This document shows positions 11,606 through 23,606 of a stretch of 64,000 nucleotides of DNA, one piece after another. The translations under genes and the position numbers were made by a program. Source of the DNA: Marasmius tenuissimus (lineage: Eukaryota; Basidiomycota; Agaricomycetes; Agaricales; Marasmiaceae); NCBI GenBank assembly GCA_029532415.1, contig JAQOTA010000015.1:744001-808000 (forward strand), given 5' to 3'. Under the pieces are notes generated by a model. It saw only the letters and a program-made list of their open reading frames with translations, made no database searches and was not told the origin of the DNA. Within the stretch, counting starts at the first letter, position 1. Each line of letters opens with the position of its first letter.

Positions 11606-13591
11606 ATGAACTCGGAGTTTTTTCGAGATGCACACAAGCCCAACATTACTACCGGGAGTGGTGGCTTCAGTCACGTTCAAGGAGACCAGTTCAATTATTC
11701 AACGACGATCGTCTGAGCGGAGGAGAAGGAGCATACAGTTTTCGACGAGGTATGCGGGCAGGGATTTGTGTTGGGCGTGATCTAACCCTTTCATTAGTTT
11801 TTCTATGTCAAGCGTGGTGCGATATGCAGGCTGAGGGACATTGGGTGTACCGCGTATCCTCGAAGATGGAACGACAGAGAAAGAGAGGGGCGGGAAGAGG
11901 GACGACCTCGAGCTGATAGAACAACCTGTGTAGCGAAGGTGCTAGACCGACCGGGAATGGTGTTTACGGTGATGCAGTATAGTGGGCCAGAGGCACAGAA
12001 GGTACTAGCGCAATAGACCAGTGATCGCTCATGTTTAACGAACGTTCCAAATCCCTTTTTAGGCTTTCGAAGACGACTTTCGGACGTTATCGAGAGCACA
12101 GTGTGTTTCGCCCTCCAAGTTCCTATTGTTGTGGATGCTCAAGTTACCGCAGGACCTACATGTTGCAAATTTACGGTCACAACCAGTCAGACATCCCCTT
12201 ACTCCTGTTGTACGACGGTGCGTGATTCATGTTGTCAGCTGAGGTTTAGTACTGACGCTCCACTGCAGAGCTGGTACCAGCTGCGCATTTGAAAGGGAAC
12301 ATAAGCAGATTAGGTCGGATGTATCTCTACAACTTGAATGTGAGTAATCATGTAATAATATGGACAGAATTCAATTAACCAGTTACAGAGGCAATTGGGC
12401 TGCGAGGAAGAAGAACTATGGCTGGATGTTGGGAGAGGACTGTTTTGTCGTGGCCCGTTTGGGCCGGCCCCCAATTTCTATCGGAATAGTCTTGGCCTTC
12501 ATGACCTGCCTTTGAGCATGGAGTTCATCCAGGGGGACGTTTTGTTGCGCTTTTTGGCGAGCCTCAAGTCAAAAGAAGTCGATCGCATCATGGTCATGGA
12601 AGCGATTACTTCGGGCACTTGGATCACCGATGTCTTTGAACAAGTCTCCCGGACAACTGTCATTTCGACGACAACGAAAACGCCCATCGCGGTTGCAGCC
12701 AACATTTGGGAGAGTGACAGCAACAGTCTCTCAGAGCGAAGATTGTTGGAAGATGGAATGACTAGGTGGGTTTGAAGTGATCATCGGCTTCTTTACCTGA
12801 CAACTTCAGTAGATTCAAGCTTGCTAAGGGGATCTACCTTGGGTTGAGGTTGAATCCAGATGCAGAGAATGCCTGGCTGCCGCAAGCATCGAGCATTCTC
12901 CATGCTCGCGGCATTTCATTGGAGAATGTTTCGGAGGTATACGGTGTGTTCAACGTTGCCATTCTCCACTCCCCTCTCGCCCGTTGACGTTTTCACTTCA
13001 GAGCTCATTCACGCACGGGCGTGGTTGAACGGCAGCCTTTCCAACTATCAAGTTCGACAGGATCAAGAAAGCATCTACCTCTTCATCCGCCCGCCTCCTC
13101 CTGACCTGCGCAATTGCGCCACCGCCTCCCTCCATTACTGGTCTTTACAAGAAGATGGTCAAGCCCCTCTCTCACATCTTGCCTGCCACGACCTAGGCCT
13201 TCCCGTCGAACTTTACTTTTATAATCACAGCTCCTATTCACGGTCATGGTCCAATGAATGCTACGAAACACTCCACCAATATCAACTCCTCCGAGCCTTC
13301 GACCCAACTACGACCGGTTTTGCCCGATATCTCGGATATGATATCGTTTTCAACCCTCTGAACGACTCAGCTCGCTTTGATCAGGTTCACCAAGGTTAAT
13401 TCCGCCCCCTCTTTCTCCTTTGATGTTGTCTGATCTTCCCGATTCGTCTGGCAGAATCTTCACCCGAGCGTATACCCTCGACGCTGGCTTCTGACGTTCA
13501 AGCGATAGAATGTCCCACTCAAATACACCCGACTCGAATTCCTCTATGGTGCAAACGCTTATACACCGCTACTTTTGTACAAATTATATAG
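11606..13591 (+). pseudogene. Tandem family copy 1 (nonsense codon in exon 1)
   Basis: Nine exons fit the family plan: 11606-11749, 11798-12001, 12063-12100 (38 nt), 12153-12217, 12269-12339, 12389-12765, 12813-12943, 13002-13394, 13455-13591; every splice phase agrees, for about 520 codons. The N-terminus reads MNSEFFRDAH..GGFSHVQGDQFNYSTTIV and then meets TGA at 11714-11716, where the other copies read on (Q in copy 5). Everything after the stop is open and conserved, including FYVKRGAICRLRDI, FTVMQYSGPEA, GDVLLRFLASLKSKEVDR, YLFIRPPPPDL and HQYQLLRAFDPTTTGFAR. The last codons lie inside a terminal inverted repeat, so the C-terminus differs from the other copies. It is either a recent pseudogene or uses a later start. 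The family function is unknown. Confidence 0.62.
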
Positions 13592-13969
13592 CACGTTCAG
13601 TTTTGATCATTTTGCTTAATTATCTTACAGAAAAACATATAAATATACATAGAGTAGAATCCTCAGACTGATAGTCTATAGGGTCAAAATTGACCGAGTT
13701 ATTTCTTCGATGTTCGGCCAATTTGGCGCGGTGTGCTAAGCGCCCTCCAAGCGCCCGTCGAGCGCTGGTCCAGCTGTTGTTCTGAGGCCCATGAGGAGGG
13801 CAGAAAGGAGTCCTAATCCATAAAAAAACCTTGGGGGGGGGGGGTTGCCTGTTTTTTGGAGTCCCAAGGCCACCGAGGTGGGCGCTAAAAGTAGGCGCGC
13901 AGACCTGTTGCTGTCGGGCCAATTTGGCGCGTGTCCAAAGTAGCGGTGACTAAGCCGTTTGCACCATAG
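13545..13969. mobile_element. MITE-like element with ~37-bp terminal inverted repeats
   Basis: The left end CTATGGTGCAAACGCTTATA (13545 on) matches the reverse complement of the right end (...GCCGTTTGCACCATAG, ending 13969) over about 37 bp, with a few mismatches and a one-base gap. The interior is 425 bp in all, non-coding, GC-rich in places (repeated TTTGGCGCG near 13722 and 13923) and carries a run of 11 or more G at about 13830-13841. No clear target-site duplication was seen. The left end supplies the last codons and stop of tandem copy 1. Confidence 0.6.
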
Positions 13970-14570
13970 GATCTGCGACTGTCACTTTTAGGGCCCGGCA
14001 GGTCCATTAACCTTTGGGCACCCGCATTCCTGCCTCCCTCTTCAACGATTTCCAATAATTCCGAAACTGCTAGGCAAAATTTCGACACCGACAACGACGT
14101 TGACTGAACCCGTCGCATCGAAAAGTGAAGACTTCGCTTCGTACCTCTGTAGTGCGCATCAATTCACCGCTCCAGTCACTCGTTTACTCTACCTCGTTGA
14201 TTATTGTCGCGAGTGGACGAGGTTTACGTACTGATAGAGTTTCTAAGGCTCCCTTTGTTGCCTAAGTATCTTGTCATAGTTGCAATAGTATAGTCGACAT
14301 GATATTTCGGCGATTGCGCGGTGCACGAAGTGGGCGCTAATGGGCGGGGATTTCAAGATTTCGAACGTGAACAATTCAGAAAGCACATCATTGAACCTCG
14401 TTTACTCGTCGACATGACGACTTTCTGTTCTCGTAAGCCCGGAATGGTTCGCCTATTGCACTGCATTGAATATGCATAATCATCGAACCACTTTCCGTCG
14501 CCACTATTCTTGCATTCTGCTACTACGTAGAACATAGATGTAAATCCACCTTGACCGGACCATGTTCCTG
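13970..14570. other. Stretch without a supported gene
   Basis: This is the convergent intergenic region between the MITE-like element and the 3' end of the BBE-like gene. I see no coding signal beyond short frames. Confidence 0.5.
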
Positions 14571-16674
14571 TCAGTCGTAGGACGTTTGATCTACAAGATA
14601 AGGAATCCAAGGGTACGGATCTTCAATTGAGTTAGATCGACAAAGCCTCCCTTCCTCAGTCTCTTGCCACCGATCCCCTCCAACGGCTAACGACCCATAA
14701 AGGACTTGGTCCGGGTCCCACTTGTTCTTGATCTCGAGCAATCTATTATATTTCGATCCGTAGAAAGCTTCCTTGAAATCTGGCTCGTAAGGGTCGGCCT
14801 AAGATTGAATGTTAGCCAGTCAGCAAACGTGGACAAAGCGCATAACACTGGGCGTTGATCACACCTCGTTGAGATACGCGCCTGACCCTGGAGTCAACTG
14901 CTTGAGTGCGGGGATAAACTCGGTGGTTATCCTGTTTCGATCGCGTACGATATGTTCCAGGGAATCCCCGTCCACCAAGGGCCTGTGCAGAATTGGGGTG
15001 AGCACCGATTCAACACGTAGCAGCGAGGATAGAACACTTACAATATGACAGCAAAATGCCGTTCTGCCTCTCTCCAAGCGCTAAGAATCGCATTATCCTC
15101 GTTCCCAGATCCCGTAGCCCTCATACTGAAATCCTGTACAAGTGCACCACCCTCGATGATCCGCCTGATTGTACGCTGGAGCTCCTCCAATTCCTCTTTG
15201 TCCTCCCAAATCGACCTTGGCAAAAGTCTCGATCCAAAAACGATATTCGCAACCTTGAATTCCCTCAAGAACGTAACGGTATTATACGCTTCCAAGTACC
15301 CATCGTACGTGTCCACCGCCGTCTGGTATTTGACACCCAGACCATCGAGTGTTTCAAGTAAAGGCCGAAGGAGTGTCGATACCTCTGAAGCGCTCTTGTC
15401 CACAGCAAAAACTGGGTTGAGAGTGAAAAATTGAGTGCTGTACACCGCGATAGCGAATATTTTGGCGTTTGTGAGGGTCGGTGTGATAGCTTGATAGGCG
15501 TCGATGGCTTTCCAAAAGGTATCTTGATCGATCCCGTCGGAGGTGAAGTTGAGGGAGCCGACTGTGACGGGGAGGTCTTGATGCGCTTTGACGGTGACGG
15601 ACCACAGTACGCCGTATGTTCCTCCTCCCTGAGATTTCGGCGATTGCATGTTAGTATCCATATGAAGAACACCTCGAAAGACAAAACTTACACCACTCAG
15701 AGCCCAATAGAGGTCTTTATGCTTGGTCGGAGACGCACGAACGAACTCGCCTCGAGTCGTGATCACCTCAAACTCGAGCGTATGATCGGCAGCCAGCCCG
15801 TGGAACGAGGTCAAAGCGGAATGACCACCGCCTTGTAGATATCCGCCAGCGAAACCAACCGTCTAGTGATATAAGCGCTTTGAGTTGGGCGCGGAGCACG
15901 AGGAGTTGCTTACTGGACATTCACCACCAACAACCGCAAGCCCTCTTTTATGTGCCTCTGTCGCTAAGTCATATCCAAGAACTCCTGCATTTACTTTGAA
16001 CGCAGGTCCCGAATACCCAGAGGACGTGTATTGAGGAACAAAGTCGATATCCTGTAAGTGGTGCATCCAGACCGACACTGCTCCCGTCGCAGTTGATCTT
16101 CCCAAGTAGCTATAGAAAGTGTTAGAACGTGGTGCTTCGGGCAGGGGCTGGGCATGAAAACACTCACTCGTGGCCAGTGTTCATAACGACGAATCGAATA
16201 TTATGCTCCTTCACAAATTCGATAGTTTTGATAACATGTCCAGGCGACGAGACGTTCACAGCATATTGCACATATGCCCCGACCTGACAAGGCGTTTCTC
16301 GGGGGTCAAAAGGGTCGCAACTCTTGTTGAGGAACGTCAGGTCCATCACAGACGAAGGATGTGGTACACTAGATAAAGTCAAGTGTTAGTCTGGCGCACA
16401 CTGGGGGGAAAGGGTGCGATACAACGAACTGGAGCTCGGGAATATGCCAATTTTCTCGGATACGGGTGCATTCTGCTTCGTCGTAGGTTGGGTCGTGACA
16501 AGGACTACCGATGGGTATCGTCTTGATGAGACGTCCATCGATAGACTGGTTGAAGGCCTCCCATACTTCTGAACTGGGCCAGGAAGAGTCGGTTGGTAGG
16601 ATTCGACAGGGCTTTTGGAGTTCGCCTGCGACAAGTGTAGCGAACGCAGTCGCCAGGGCAATTCTGGGGAACAT
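14571..16674 (-). CDS. Secreted BBE-like FAD-linked oxidoreductase
   Basis: Seven exons on the minus strand (16674-16430, 16368-16168, 16109-15914, 15862-15692, 15628-15042, 14982-14865, 14798-14571), all GT-AG and phase-consistent, encode about 581 residues, a usual length for the berberine-bridge family. The start MFPRIALATAFATLVAGEL is a signal peptide. Then come the FAD_binding_4 motifs: NTGHDYLGRSTATGAVSVW (the His equivalent to the flavin-linked His), GGECP joined by splicing to TVGFAGGYLQGGGHS (the Cys of bicovalent flavin attachment), a substrate domain, and a BBE C-terminal block with KNKWDPDQVLYG. Such enzymes oxidise carbohydrates, alcohols or alkaloid-like compounds with O2 as acceptor outside the cell. 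The substrate cannot be told from the sequence. The frame is intact, and no cluster partners are visible nearby. Confidence 0.93.
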
Positions 16675-18169
16675 TTCTCGGAGAGAAGAGAGCGAGAGGA
16701 CCTTCCTACAAGTGGGGTCTTTTAAAAGTCTACTCGAGGAATACAGTTCACCACTCGAACTCACGTCTATTCATTGTCTTGGAGTCCGGAAGACAGACGG
16801 TATGTTCCAGAGCGCTGTTGGCAAACCTTCTCGGACCTGGGGACGCTGATGAAGAATATATATTCGCCTATGTGAATTGCTTGCGGCTTCTTATCTTGAT
16901 GACACTTGATGATTCTCTGTTCGAACCGGATATAGGGAGCATCGGATGATGGCCAAAGGATGAAAACGCAAATTATTTCCCAGCGTCACCGCCCGTCGCC
17001 TTCTAAGAACGGTTCACAGGTACACACAAATACATCCGAAGTCGCTCCGCGTTGATCTTAATAAAGTGAAGGTCAGTCACGCAGAAAGAGTCAAGGGAAA
17101 GTTGTAGAGTAATGCATACTTTCTCCCTTTCAAGCCTGACGAAAAACTGTCTGCCCAGATTCCGTGAATACCATCATGGATGCAGCCAAATGTCGGGTTG
17201 ATTTGATCGACACTGAGCAATGGGTTCAGTGTCGCATCCTTCATCCAGCACGGCGTCCACTCGAGTTCGACAAACCCTCTCGATTCCTCAATTGCCTTCC
17301 ATCTCATGACCCGCCCCCTCACGCCTCTTCGTCATTGCTTTTCAGTCGCGTAGGCGGGTGCGCAGAACCTGTCAAGTCTCCCAGGATATGTCGTTCTAGC
17401 CGAACTGGCAAAGAACTTCGCGGGTTTGATACGAGGACTTGATGAGGGGACAGACGTGATGAGCCGAAGGTTTAGAGCGTGTGCGAAAATATGGGGCCGG
17501 AGCTCCATAGAGTTCGCAACCAGATGTGCTTTGAGAGAAACTTGCAACCCGTTCAGAGGTTTCTTGGTGGATTAGTAGAGGGAAAGTCTGATCTAGGAAA
17601 GTCGTGGGGCAAGGTCATCCGCAGAGAAAGGGCCAACGGAAAGCTGTGGTATAATTCTCACTTCTTTTTCTCCGTCCAACACCCTGACAAGATACCCGCT
17701 CTAGCCAAATGTCGTGTTTGTTTTGTCGAAGAGGACCAAGTTCGTTGGCGCAGACTCGCATTCGCCAACGGTTACCTAGCACTATGTCCATTTCCGAGAA
17801 ACTTCAAACAACATGAACTTGATTTTGGACACAGTTCCCTTCCATGTGAAAGCAGTGGTCGGAGTTGAAAAAGATTGATGACGCGGACGGTCCAGTCGAA
17901 AGGAGACAGGAGAAAGCTGAGAAGGGGGAGGTTGACGGCAGCTGAGAAAGCTGGTTATCGCGGGCGTCTACATGGGCGCTTTCAATTTTTCAATCCCTCG
18001 AGTCTCGGACCGGACCTGGGGCCTGCCTGCTCATGGTCACCTTGGTGCCATTGAAGTTGCTCACAGTACTCAGTGCTCAAGCGCTCACTGCTCACCGGCA
18101 CCCCTCGCCCCCTCCGCGTTTCACACTAACGAACACTAATTCACCGAGATAGAGGTCTCGGAGATCCCA
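16675..18169. other. Stretch with weak open frames only
   Basis: This holds the upstream region of the BBE-like gene. A 71-codon minus-strand frame (17332-17547) with a presequence-like, Arg/Ser-rich N-terminus and a 129-codon plus-strand frame (17479-17868) overlap. Neither shows a recognised domain, so no gene is called. Confidence 0.4.
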
Positions 18170-18778
18170 GTGTCGACAACTTTCAACTCGCCCGGTTCCG
18201 ATCTGGAAGGTGCCAGCAACTCACCCTCACTCGCCACGCCAATTCCCGATTTGGCAGTTCTGCACATTCCAAGCGGCGACTATATGGAACATTGTCAGTC
18301 GAGCTGCATGGGATATAGTACGATCACAGAGATTTCAGATCGTTTTGACGGCTACAGTCCCGCCGAGCCTTCAGAAACGAAAAAGGTGACGAGAAGTGGA
18401 AGTGGCGGCGGGAACATGTCTACCAGAAAACACCGTTTCCCGGAAATCGAGCAGATCGTTGCGCGTGTGAGTAGTGTTCGAGATGAATGCCTCAATCACC
18501 ACATTGTTACACGTCCGAGAAGGAAATTGGATAGATTATATATCACGACCAACGGCAAGAGGGAGTGGCTGAAGGAGCTCAAGGGTGTCTTGAAGCTCTC
18601 GGGCTCGGGAGTGGGGGGAGGGTGTAAGGAAATCGCAACGAGCAGACGTCTGACGATAATGAGCGAGCAAAGATACGTTTCTCAGACTGTGGTAGACGTG
18701 CATATCGGCTCGAGAGCGACTGTTTGCATTGGTATGATGGGGCGAGTAATTCACTCTCGTAGGGAGTCTGGAGACTAA
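18170..18778 (+). CDS. Hypothetical Ser-rich protein, 5' end unresolved
   Basis: A 202-codon open frame on the plus strand, long for this base composition. It opens with GTG, so either the first ATG (18284) is the start or a small upstream exon is spliced to an acceptor such as ...GATCCCAG at about 18170. The first part is Ser/Pro-rich with an acidic tail, followed by a basic section (STRKHRFPEIEQIVARV, RPRRKLDRLYI) and KREWLKELKGVLKLSG. No domain is recognised. It could be a chance open frame. Confidence 0.3.
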   Translation: MSTTFNSPGSDLEGASNSPSLATPIPDLAVLHIPSGDYMEHCQSSCMGYSTITEISDRFDGYSPAEPSETKKVTRSGSGGGNMSTRKHRFPEIEQIVARVSSVRDECLNHHIVTRPRRKLDRLYITTNGKREWLKELKGVLKLSGSGVGGGCKEIATSRRLTIMSEQRYVSQTVVDVHIGSRATVCIGMMGRVIHSRRESGD

Positions 18779-19174
18779 CTGGCCGGTCACTTTCTACGTC
18801 CAGTTCTCGAGTATGGCTGTGGGTATTGTTATGTTGCGTAGGAGAAGTGGATTCGATCGTCGCGCCACCAGATTCTGGTGACTGAAGCGAGCAGAAGGTG
18901 CAGCAACTGGTGGATTTGGTCTACATTGATGAATAGACGACGATGTCTGACCCAGACGTCGAGCTTGAGAGATTTTATAATTGAAGGCTTGATTGAGACG
19001 GTGTCCGCAGAAGTCAGGAGAGCGGCTAACGGGTATGATTGAAGGACTTTCATTTTCGTTACAATGATAATTTACATTCTGAAGAAAAGCCTTCAGTGCA
19101 AACTCGTACGTGTATCAATCAAGTCCATGAGGTAAAAAAGTTGTAACAACTCACAATTCCAATTCATAAACCCG

Positions 19175-19940
19175 TCATGCTGTATTAGTATTTCCTCCGA
19201 CGTGTTCCAGATCTCTGTTCGCGAAGCTGTTCTATTCAAGAGTGTAATTGAGAATAATTGAACTGGTGGGTTTGATCACGTACATCGTTGATATGTGGGA
19301 TAGAATTACTCCAGTTTGAGGGACTGTCGAAGTTGATAGTGGGGAATACCTTCCTAATGCTCGGTAGACAGACCCTGGATTGACTTTTAACCCTATCGAT
19401 TTTCTTGAGAACCATGACTTGAGAACAGTCATCGTGAGAGAGGGCTTGTGATTCTTGGTCATGGGTATCCTTCGAAGCGTAGCATTCCTGATGTCGATCA
19501 TCCGACGAAACTGGGTCAGGTGAACTAGAGGTGCGGTTTTCATGACGTTCGTCCAGGTGGTCGGCGCTGGAAGGAGAGTGAACAATGACATGAAATCAGA
19601 GCACGTATACCTGCAATAAGTATTGACTCACTGGACCTTGGCCAAATGAACCCGAAGATTGTACAATTGCATAGTCGAGTAGGAGCAGAACGGGCAGAAC
19701 TGAGATCTGTATGGTTCAAATGAGAATGCCTTTTGAACATCCGGGCGTAAGACAGACCCACATGAGGCGTCTTTGAAGGGGAGACAAGTGCGTTAGCTTG
19801 TGTCTTTTCAGGTCGGATGTCCTGGCAGCAGAAAAGCTGCACTCGTTGCAGGATCTGGGCTATCAGCGAACAGTTTATAGTTGGATAGAAATTAGATGTT
19901 CATCCTACGAGGCGAGAAACGAGACACCGTACCACCACAT
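19175..19940 (-). CDS. C2H2 zinc-finger protein, two fingers
   Basis: The minus-strand model has exons 19940-19909, 19854-19762, 19706-19632, 19566-19284 and 19231-19175, about 179 residues. All introns are GT-AG (54-65 bp), and all phases agree. Finger 1 is CNECSFSAARTSDLKRHKLTH (C-x2-C-x12-H-x3-H). Finger 2 is CPFCSYSTMQLYNLRVHLAKVH (C-x2-C-x12-H-x4-H), whose last His is created exactly by splicing of CA and C across the 19631-19567 intron, strong support for the model. The rest is acidic and His/Ser-rich, and the stop is TGA. The first exon (M plus nine codons) is the least certain part. Likely a small nucleic-acid-binding regulator; the targets are unknown. Confidence 0.68.
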
Positions 19941-20205
19941 GGTCGTAGCGATGTTTTCTCGATTTGTTTTTGGGCTTATTCGCCTTAGAAGTGCTCTGAG
20001 ATGACGGCCTTTCTACCTCTGACATGGAAGGAGGGATTCAGGGACGTCGGATCCGGGGTATGCCATTGGAAGGAGGGACCACGTGTTATTGTGATCAGTT
20101 ATATCAGCTCTCGAGCGCTTTTCGGTCAAACTTATAGCAGAAGAAGAGAAAAGGAAGGGAGGGGGTTGGAGGGGGTTGCTGCACATGATAGTGGTAGTCC
20201 GAGCG

Positions 20206-20340
20206 TAGGTCAAAGCCGTGGGCGTTTAGGGGCGCTTTTTGTGATACTCACTTCGGTTTCGGGCCGGATCGGGGCGCTCTGGGTTGATTTACGACACCCA
20301 CCAGCAAAAGTTGCAAAACTCGGACCACCACGTTCGTTAT
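20206..20340 (+). repeat. Orphan upstream module of the tandem family
   Basis: The stretch containing GCGTAGGTCAAAGCCGTGGG, GGGGCGCTTTTTGTGATA, TTCGGTTTCGGGCCGGAT and CACCCACCAGC aligns with the modules upstream of tandem copies 2 and 5 (23.8 and 37.6 kb). No family copy follows it; the next gene is the minus-strand unknown gene ending at 20616. Confidence 0.6.
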
Positions 20341-20615
20341 CCGCTAATTGGTGCAACGACCTGGCAGCCTTGTTTTCGGAGAAAAACTAGGACAATCCGG
20401 CCGGTATTCTACCCGCTCACCATGGCTATATCGTCCGTTGACTTTTATTCTCAACCCTTGGGCCCGATGTCTCCTTGTTTCACAACACACAATATGGATT
20501 CAATCACGCGATTGGGGACACTCGAACCTTGCACAATTACAATTACAATCGAACTCCGTTCACGGTCAGCACACTTCACTTTTGAACGACACCGTAGCAT
20601 CACCACTATGTATCA

Positions 20616-22029
20616 TCAAGCTTCAACCCCTTGCTCTGGAAGGTCCTTAATTACGGAGCCAACAAAGGCACGAAGGGCTTCATCGTAACGAGCCTTTTCT
20701 TCGCCAGTCATGGCATCCGGGCCTGCAATCACCTCCAAAGAGTCACGGATCTTTTGCTCGAGTGGGTCAAAAGGTGTGTCGCCCTCGTCCTGAGATGAAG
20801 CAAGATCTTGGTCAGTCTCAGAGCTCACGACACGTCAAGCGCAGCACAAACCTGATTATCATTCTCAGCCTGAATGCTCCTGTAGGCTTCGAGGTTCTCG
20901 TCCTTGTGAGGATCAGAAAGGACAGCTTGGGAGAATGACATGAGTTCCTCCTTGAGCTTCTTGTAGGCTTCGCGGGTCTCAGAGACCTTCAGTTTGCGAT
21001 ACTGTGAGCTTTGGATGTTGACTGGTAGTGGAGAGTCACGTACATCGATCTTTTGATCTAGATTGTCCCAAAATTCGGGATCTTCGAGCTGCAATTCGGT
21101 AACGAAGGCTTCAGCTTGTTGATAATCTGTTTTAGGCTGCGACTCGGCACTGGCATCAACCTGTTGCAGAGATCAGCTATCCGGCATCTCAAAAGGAGTG
21201 TATGACGGAAATTATACCTTAGCTTCCTGTAGATTGTGTCCGGACGCCCAAGGGTTCGCACTGATAGGCACAGCAGGGAGGACCTTGCCATTGTACCTGT
21301 TAGCTTCGTCTCTAGGGGCCTTGCGCTGTTGCAAAAACATATGAGTCGTTGGCAGAGCTGACAGTAGTTCTCGGTAACACTTACTACAAAGATCCCAATC
21401 CAGAAAGCTTTTTGGAGTCGTGCCCACTTCAACTTCTTCCACTGTCGCCCTCGCCTCATGATGACAAAGATGGCTTCGCAGTACCAATAGCAGTTGTAGC
21501 AGTACCACGTATATTTGGGCTGCGACTTATGGACCTTGAGGAGAACGTCTGCCATATGCTCCAAACTCAGAGACCCCTCGCCAAACTCGACGTAGCGCAT
21601 AGGGAGTGGAAGCCGGTCGCCTCCGCCTGGGCTGCTGCTGTTGCTAAAGCTGACAAGGCTGGCGGTATGGACGAGGGGGAGCTCCCCGAAAGGAACAACC
21701 TTGGCTATGGCTTCGTTCCCAGATGTTTCTACGCTCCCAGATGTTTCTTTGATACGTGGCGGGCTCGATGTGTTGGACTTAATCCATGGATACTCGCCAA
21801 TGCACATCTGGTCTTGTATGTCGTTTCGCTCGGCTATCAGCCTGCGCCAGCTCGTGGTGTGAGGATTCCATATCACGACGTGCAAGTATTCGTGTAGAAC
21901 CCAGTTATTCATGTCCTTGACATGGGTGACTGTTATGACTGAGCAGTCCTTGTACTCGGAGGGACGTTGGCGGATGTAGTCGGAGAACTCGGTAATTTTG
22001 ACTCGGGTGACTTCGACTTTGTCGGGCAT
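20616..22029 (-). CDS. Uncharacterised agaricomycete protein with NCYWYC motif
   Basis: Five exons on the minus strand (22029-21385, 21325-21218, 21160-21044, 21001-20852, 20789-20616), all phase 0 with GT-AG introns, encode about 397 residues with an intact frame. The first ATG gives MPDKVEVTRVKITEFSDYI. Visible parts: a Trp/His-rich N-terminal region (WVLHEYLHVVIWNPHTTSW), a Ser/Pro linker, KYTWYCYNCYWYCEAIF at about residue 175, a basic stretch (RRGRQWKKLKWARLQKAFW), and a C-terminal charged helical region (YKKLKEELMSFSQAVL). The NC-W-Y-C segment recalls the NCxxY/F signature of NlpC/LRAT-like papain folds and of uncharacterised mushroom proteins; this is an inference from a short motif. 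No signal peptide. Confidence 0.75.
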
Positions 22030-23600
22030 GATATTGAAGATCGATGGTTCTGTGATGTTGATAGGTGAGGGACTTTGCGTCCGTGAGCACTCCTTTTAAA
22101 GTACGCAGCCACCAGCGCTCGGAGCTCAAATAATCGAAGGTGTGGGAGCGAAGAGTTATGTCGATGACGTTGAACTCGATTGATCATGAACGACGTGTTC
22201 AATGGGTGGAATCTGATTCTCCTCATTGCCATCCACTTGAACTTCACCGTCAAAATGAAATGAGCGGAGACGCTCCCGAACAGTGGTTTGGAAGAATTCA
22301 CTGAGGATGCCACACAGGCAGTGATCTCACGATGTGGTGTATGGCTCTTTGTCCAACGGCGCGCCATCAGATACAGACGACAGGGTTAATTCACGGACAT
22401 CTAGCAAGTCCGTGAGATGTGCTGGCCTAAACCTTTCGGTCCTAGGACTCATATACACACAAAATGAACCGGAACCGAGAAGTGGCGTCTACCGGTAAAG
22501 GCGAAGAGTAGGTGGGAGTGTAGATGGTGTAGAATTGAAGGTTCTCTCATGTCATACTTCTAAGAACTAGCACCCCTACCGTTCAACGTGATTGGTCCAA
22601 CGAACCCCTTATGAGTATTTAGCGCCACCGGAGGTTTCCGAGTGCTAACGAGCTTAGAATAGAAGCTATTGAATAGACCGCACGATTGGTCTCTCGGGAA
22701 ATCGAGAAGTTGAGCTGAGACAGCCATCTTGGAATCCTGCGGGGAGCTTGCAAGTCTAGGGGCGCGCCGGAGTTTCCAGTACTCCGAGCGCTAGATGTAT
22801 TCAAGTGACACTGATTTGCGACGGCTTCAATTTTGAGGTTTGAGCTCTAGAAAACTCTGAACCATGCCGCTGTCGCCCACGGTTTCTGGTTTGGAATCTC
22901 AATGTCAACCGAATTTCAATGAGTCATGACAGGCTCAATGAATCTAGGGCAATGAATGAACACCGTCGTAACTGGTTGTGGGGTGTTCTCTGGGGATATT
23001 GACGGTTTTGAATAGTTCGGATGCTTTGTTGGACTGGTGAACAATACGAACGATTCATATTAAGTTTCCCAATTTTACCAGATCCGGTCGATCACCCTGT
23101 GCGGCCATCGAAATTTGGCCATTGGGAATGCGTTGGGAGAGGAGGGTGAGTCGATGTCGTAGTGTCCGAGCTCTAAACAAGATGGATCAAGATGCTTGAA
23201 GTCAACGAGTGGATGGCATGAGTATTTCCGCCGGATTTCATATCTAGCATAAGTAGTTCCCTCCAAAATTTGAATCCAGTTGCCCAAATTTTCGAGTGTA
23301 TTGGCTATGGAACGAGGATTCCGGCTCCGATTGGGTCGACGAGGTCCGATGTCTAAACAGGAGGTTACTATAGATCAGTTTATCGAAGGGGAGGTTGGGA
23401 AGAGGGCTAACAGTAGTACACCCTTGAATCAGTTCCGAATCTTGATATGGCATGCCACCACACGGGTGCCGGGATCACGATGACGGGGGTTAAAGTCGAG
23501 CGATGGTATACTTATTCTCCCAGCTGAGCCTTTCCCTCACTATGCTGTATTCGAATTTTCCTTGGACGCGCGACGGGCTCACAATTGAAGCGAAGTCCAA
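22030..23600. other. Stretch without a supported gene
   Basis: Upstream flank of the preceding minus-strand gene, with overlapping short frames on both strands and no domain or splice evidence. Confidence 0.45.
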
Positions 23601-23606
23601 ATACGT

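Noticed and set aside
13830..13841. Poly-G run as a regulatory G-quadruplex
   Set aside because: It is a single homopolymer run, likely unstable in sequencing, inside a MITE-like element; no G4 spacing.
17332..17547. 71-codon minus-strand frame with a presequence-like N-terminus
   Set aside because: No recognised family, no supporting exon beyond the stop, and it overlaps another frame; too weak to call.
21349..21897. Plus-strand 182-codon frame opposite the five-exon gene
   Set aside because: It is the shadow of the minus-strand coding exon, which has consistent splicing.
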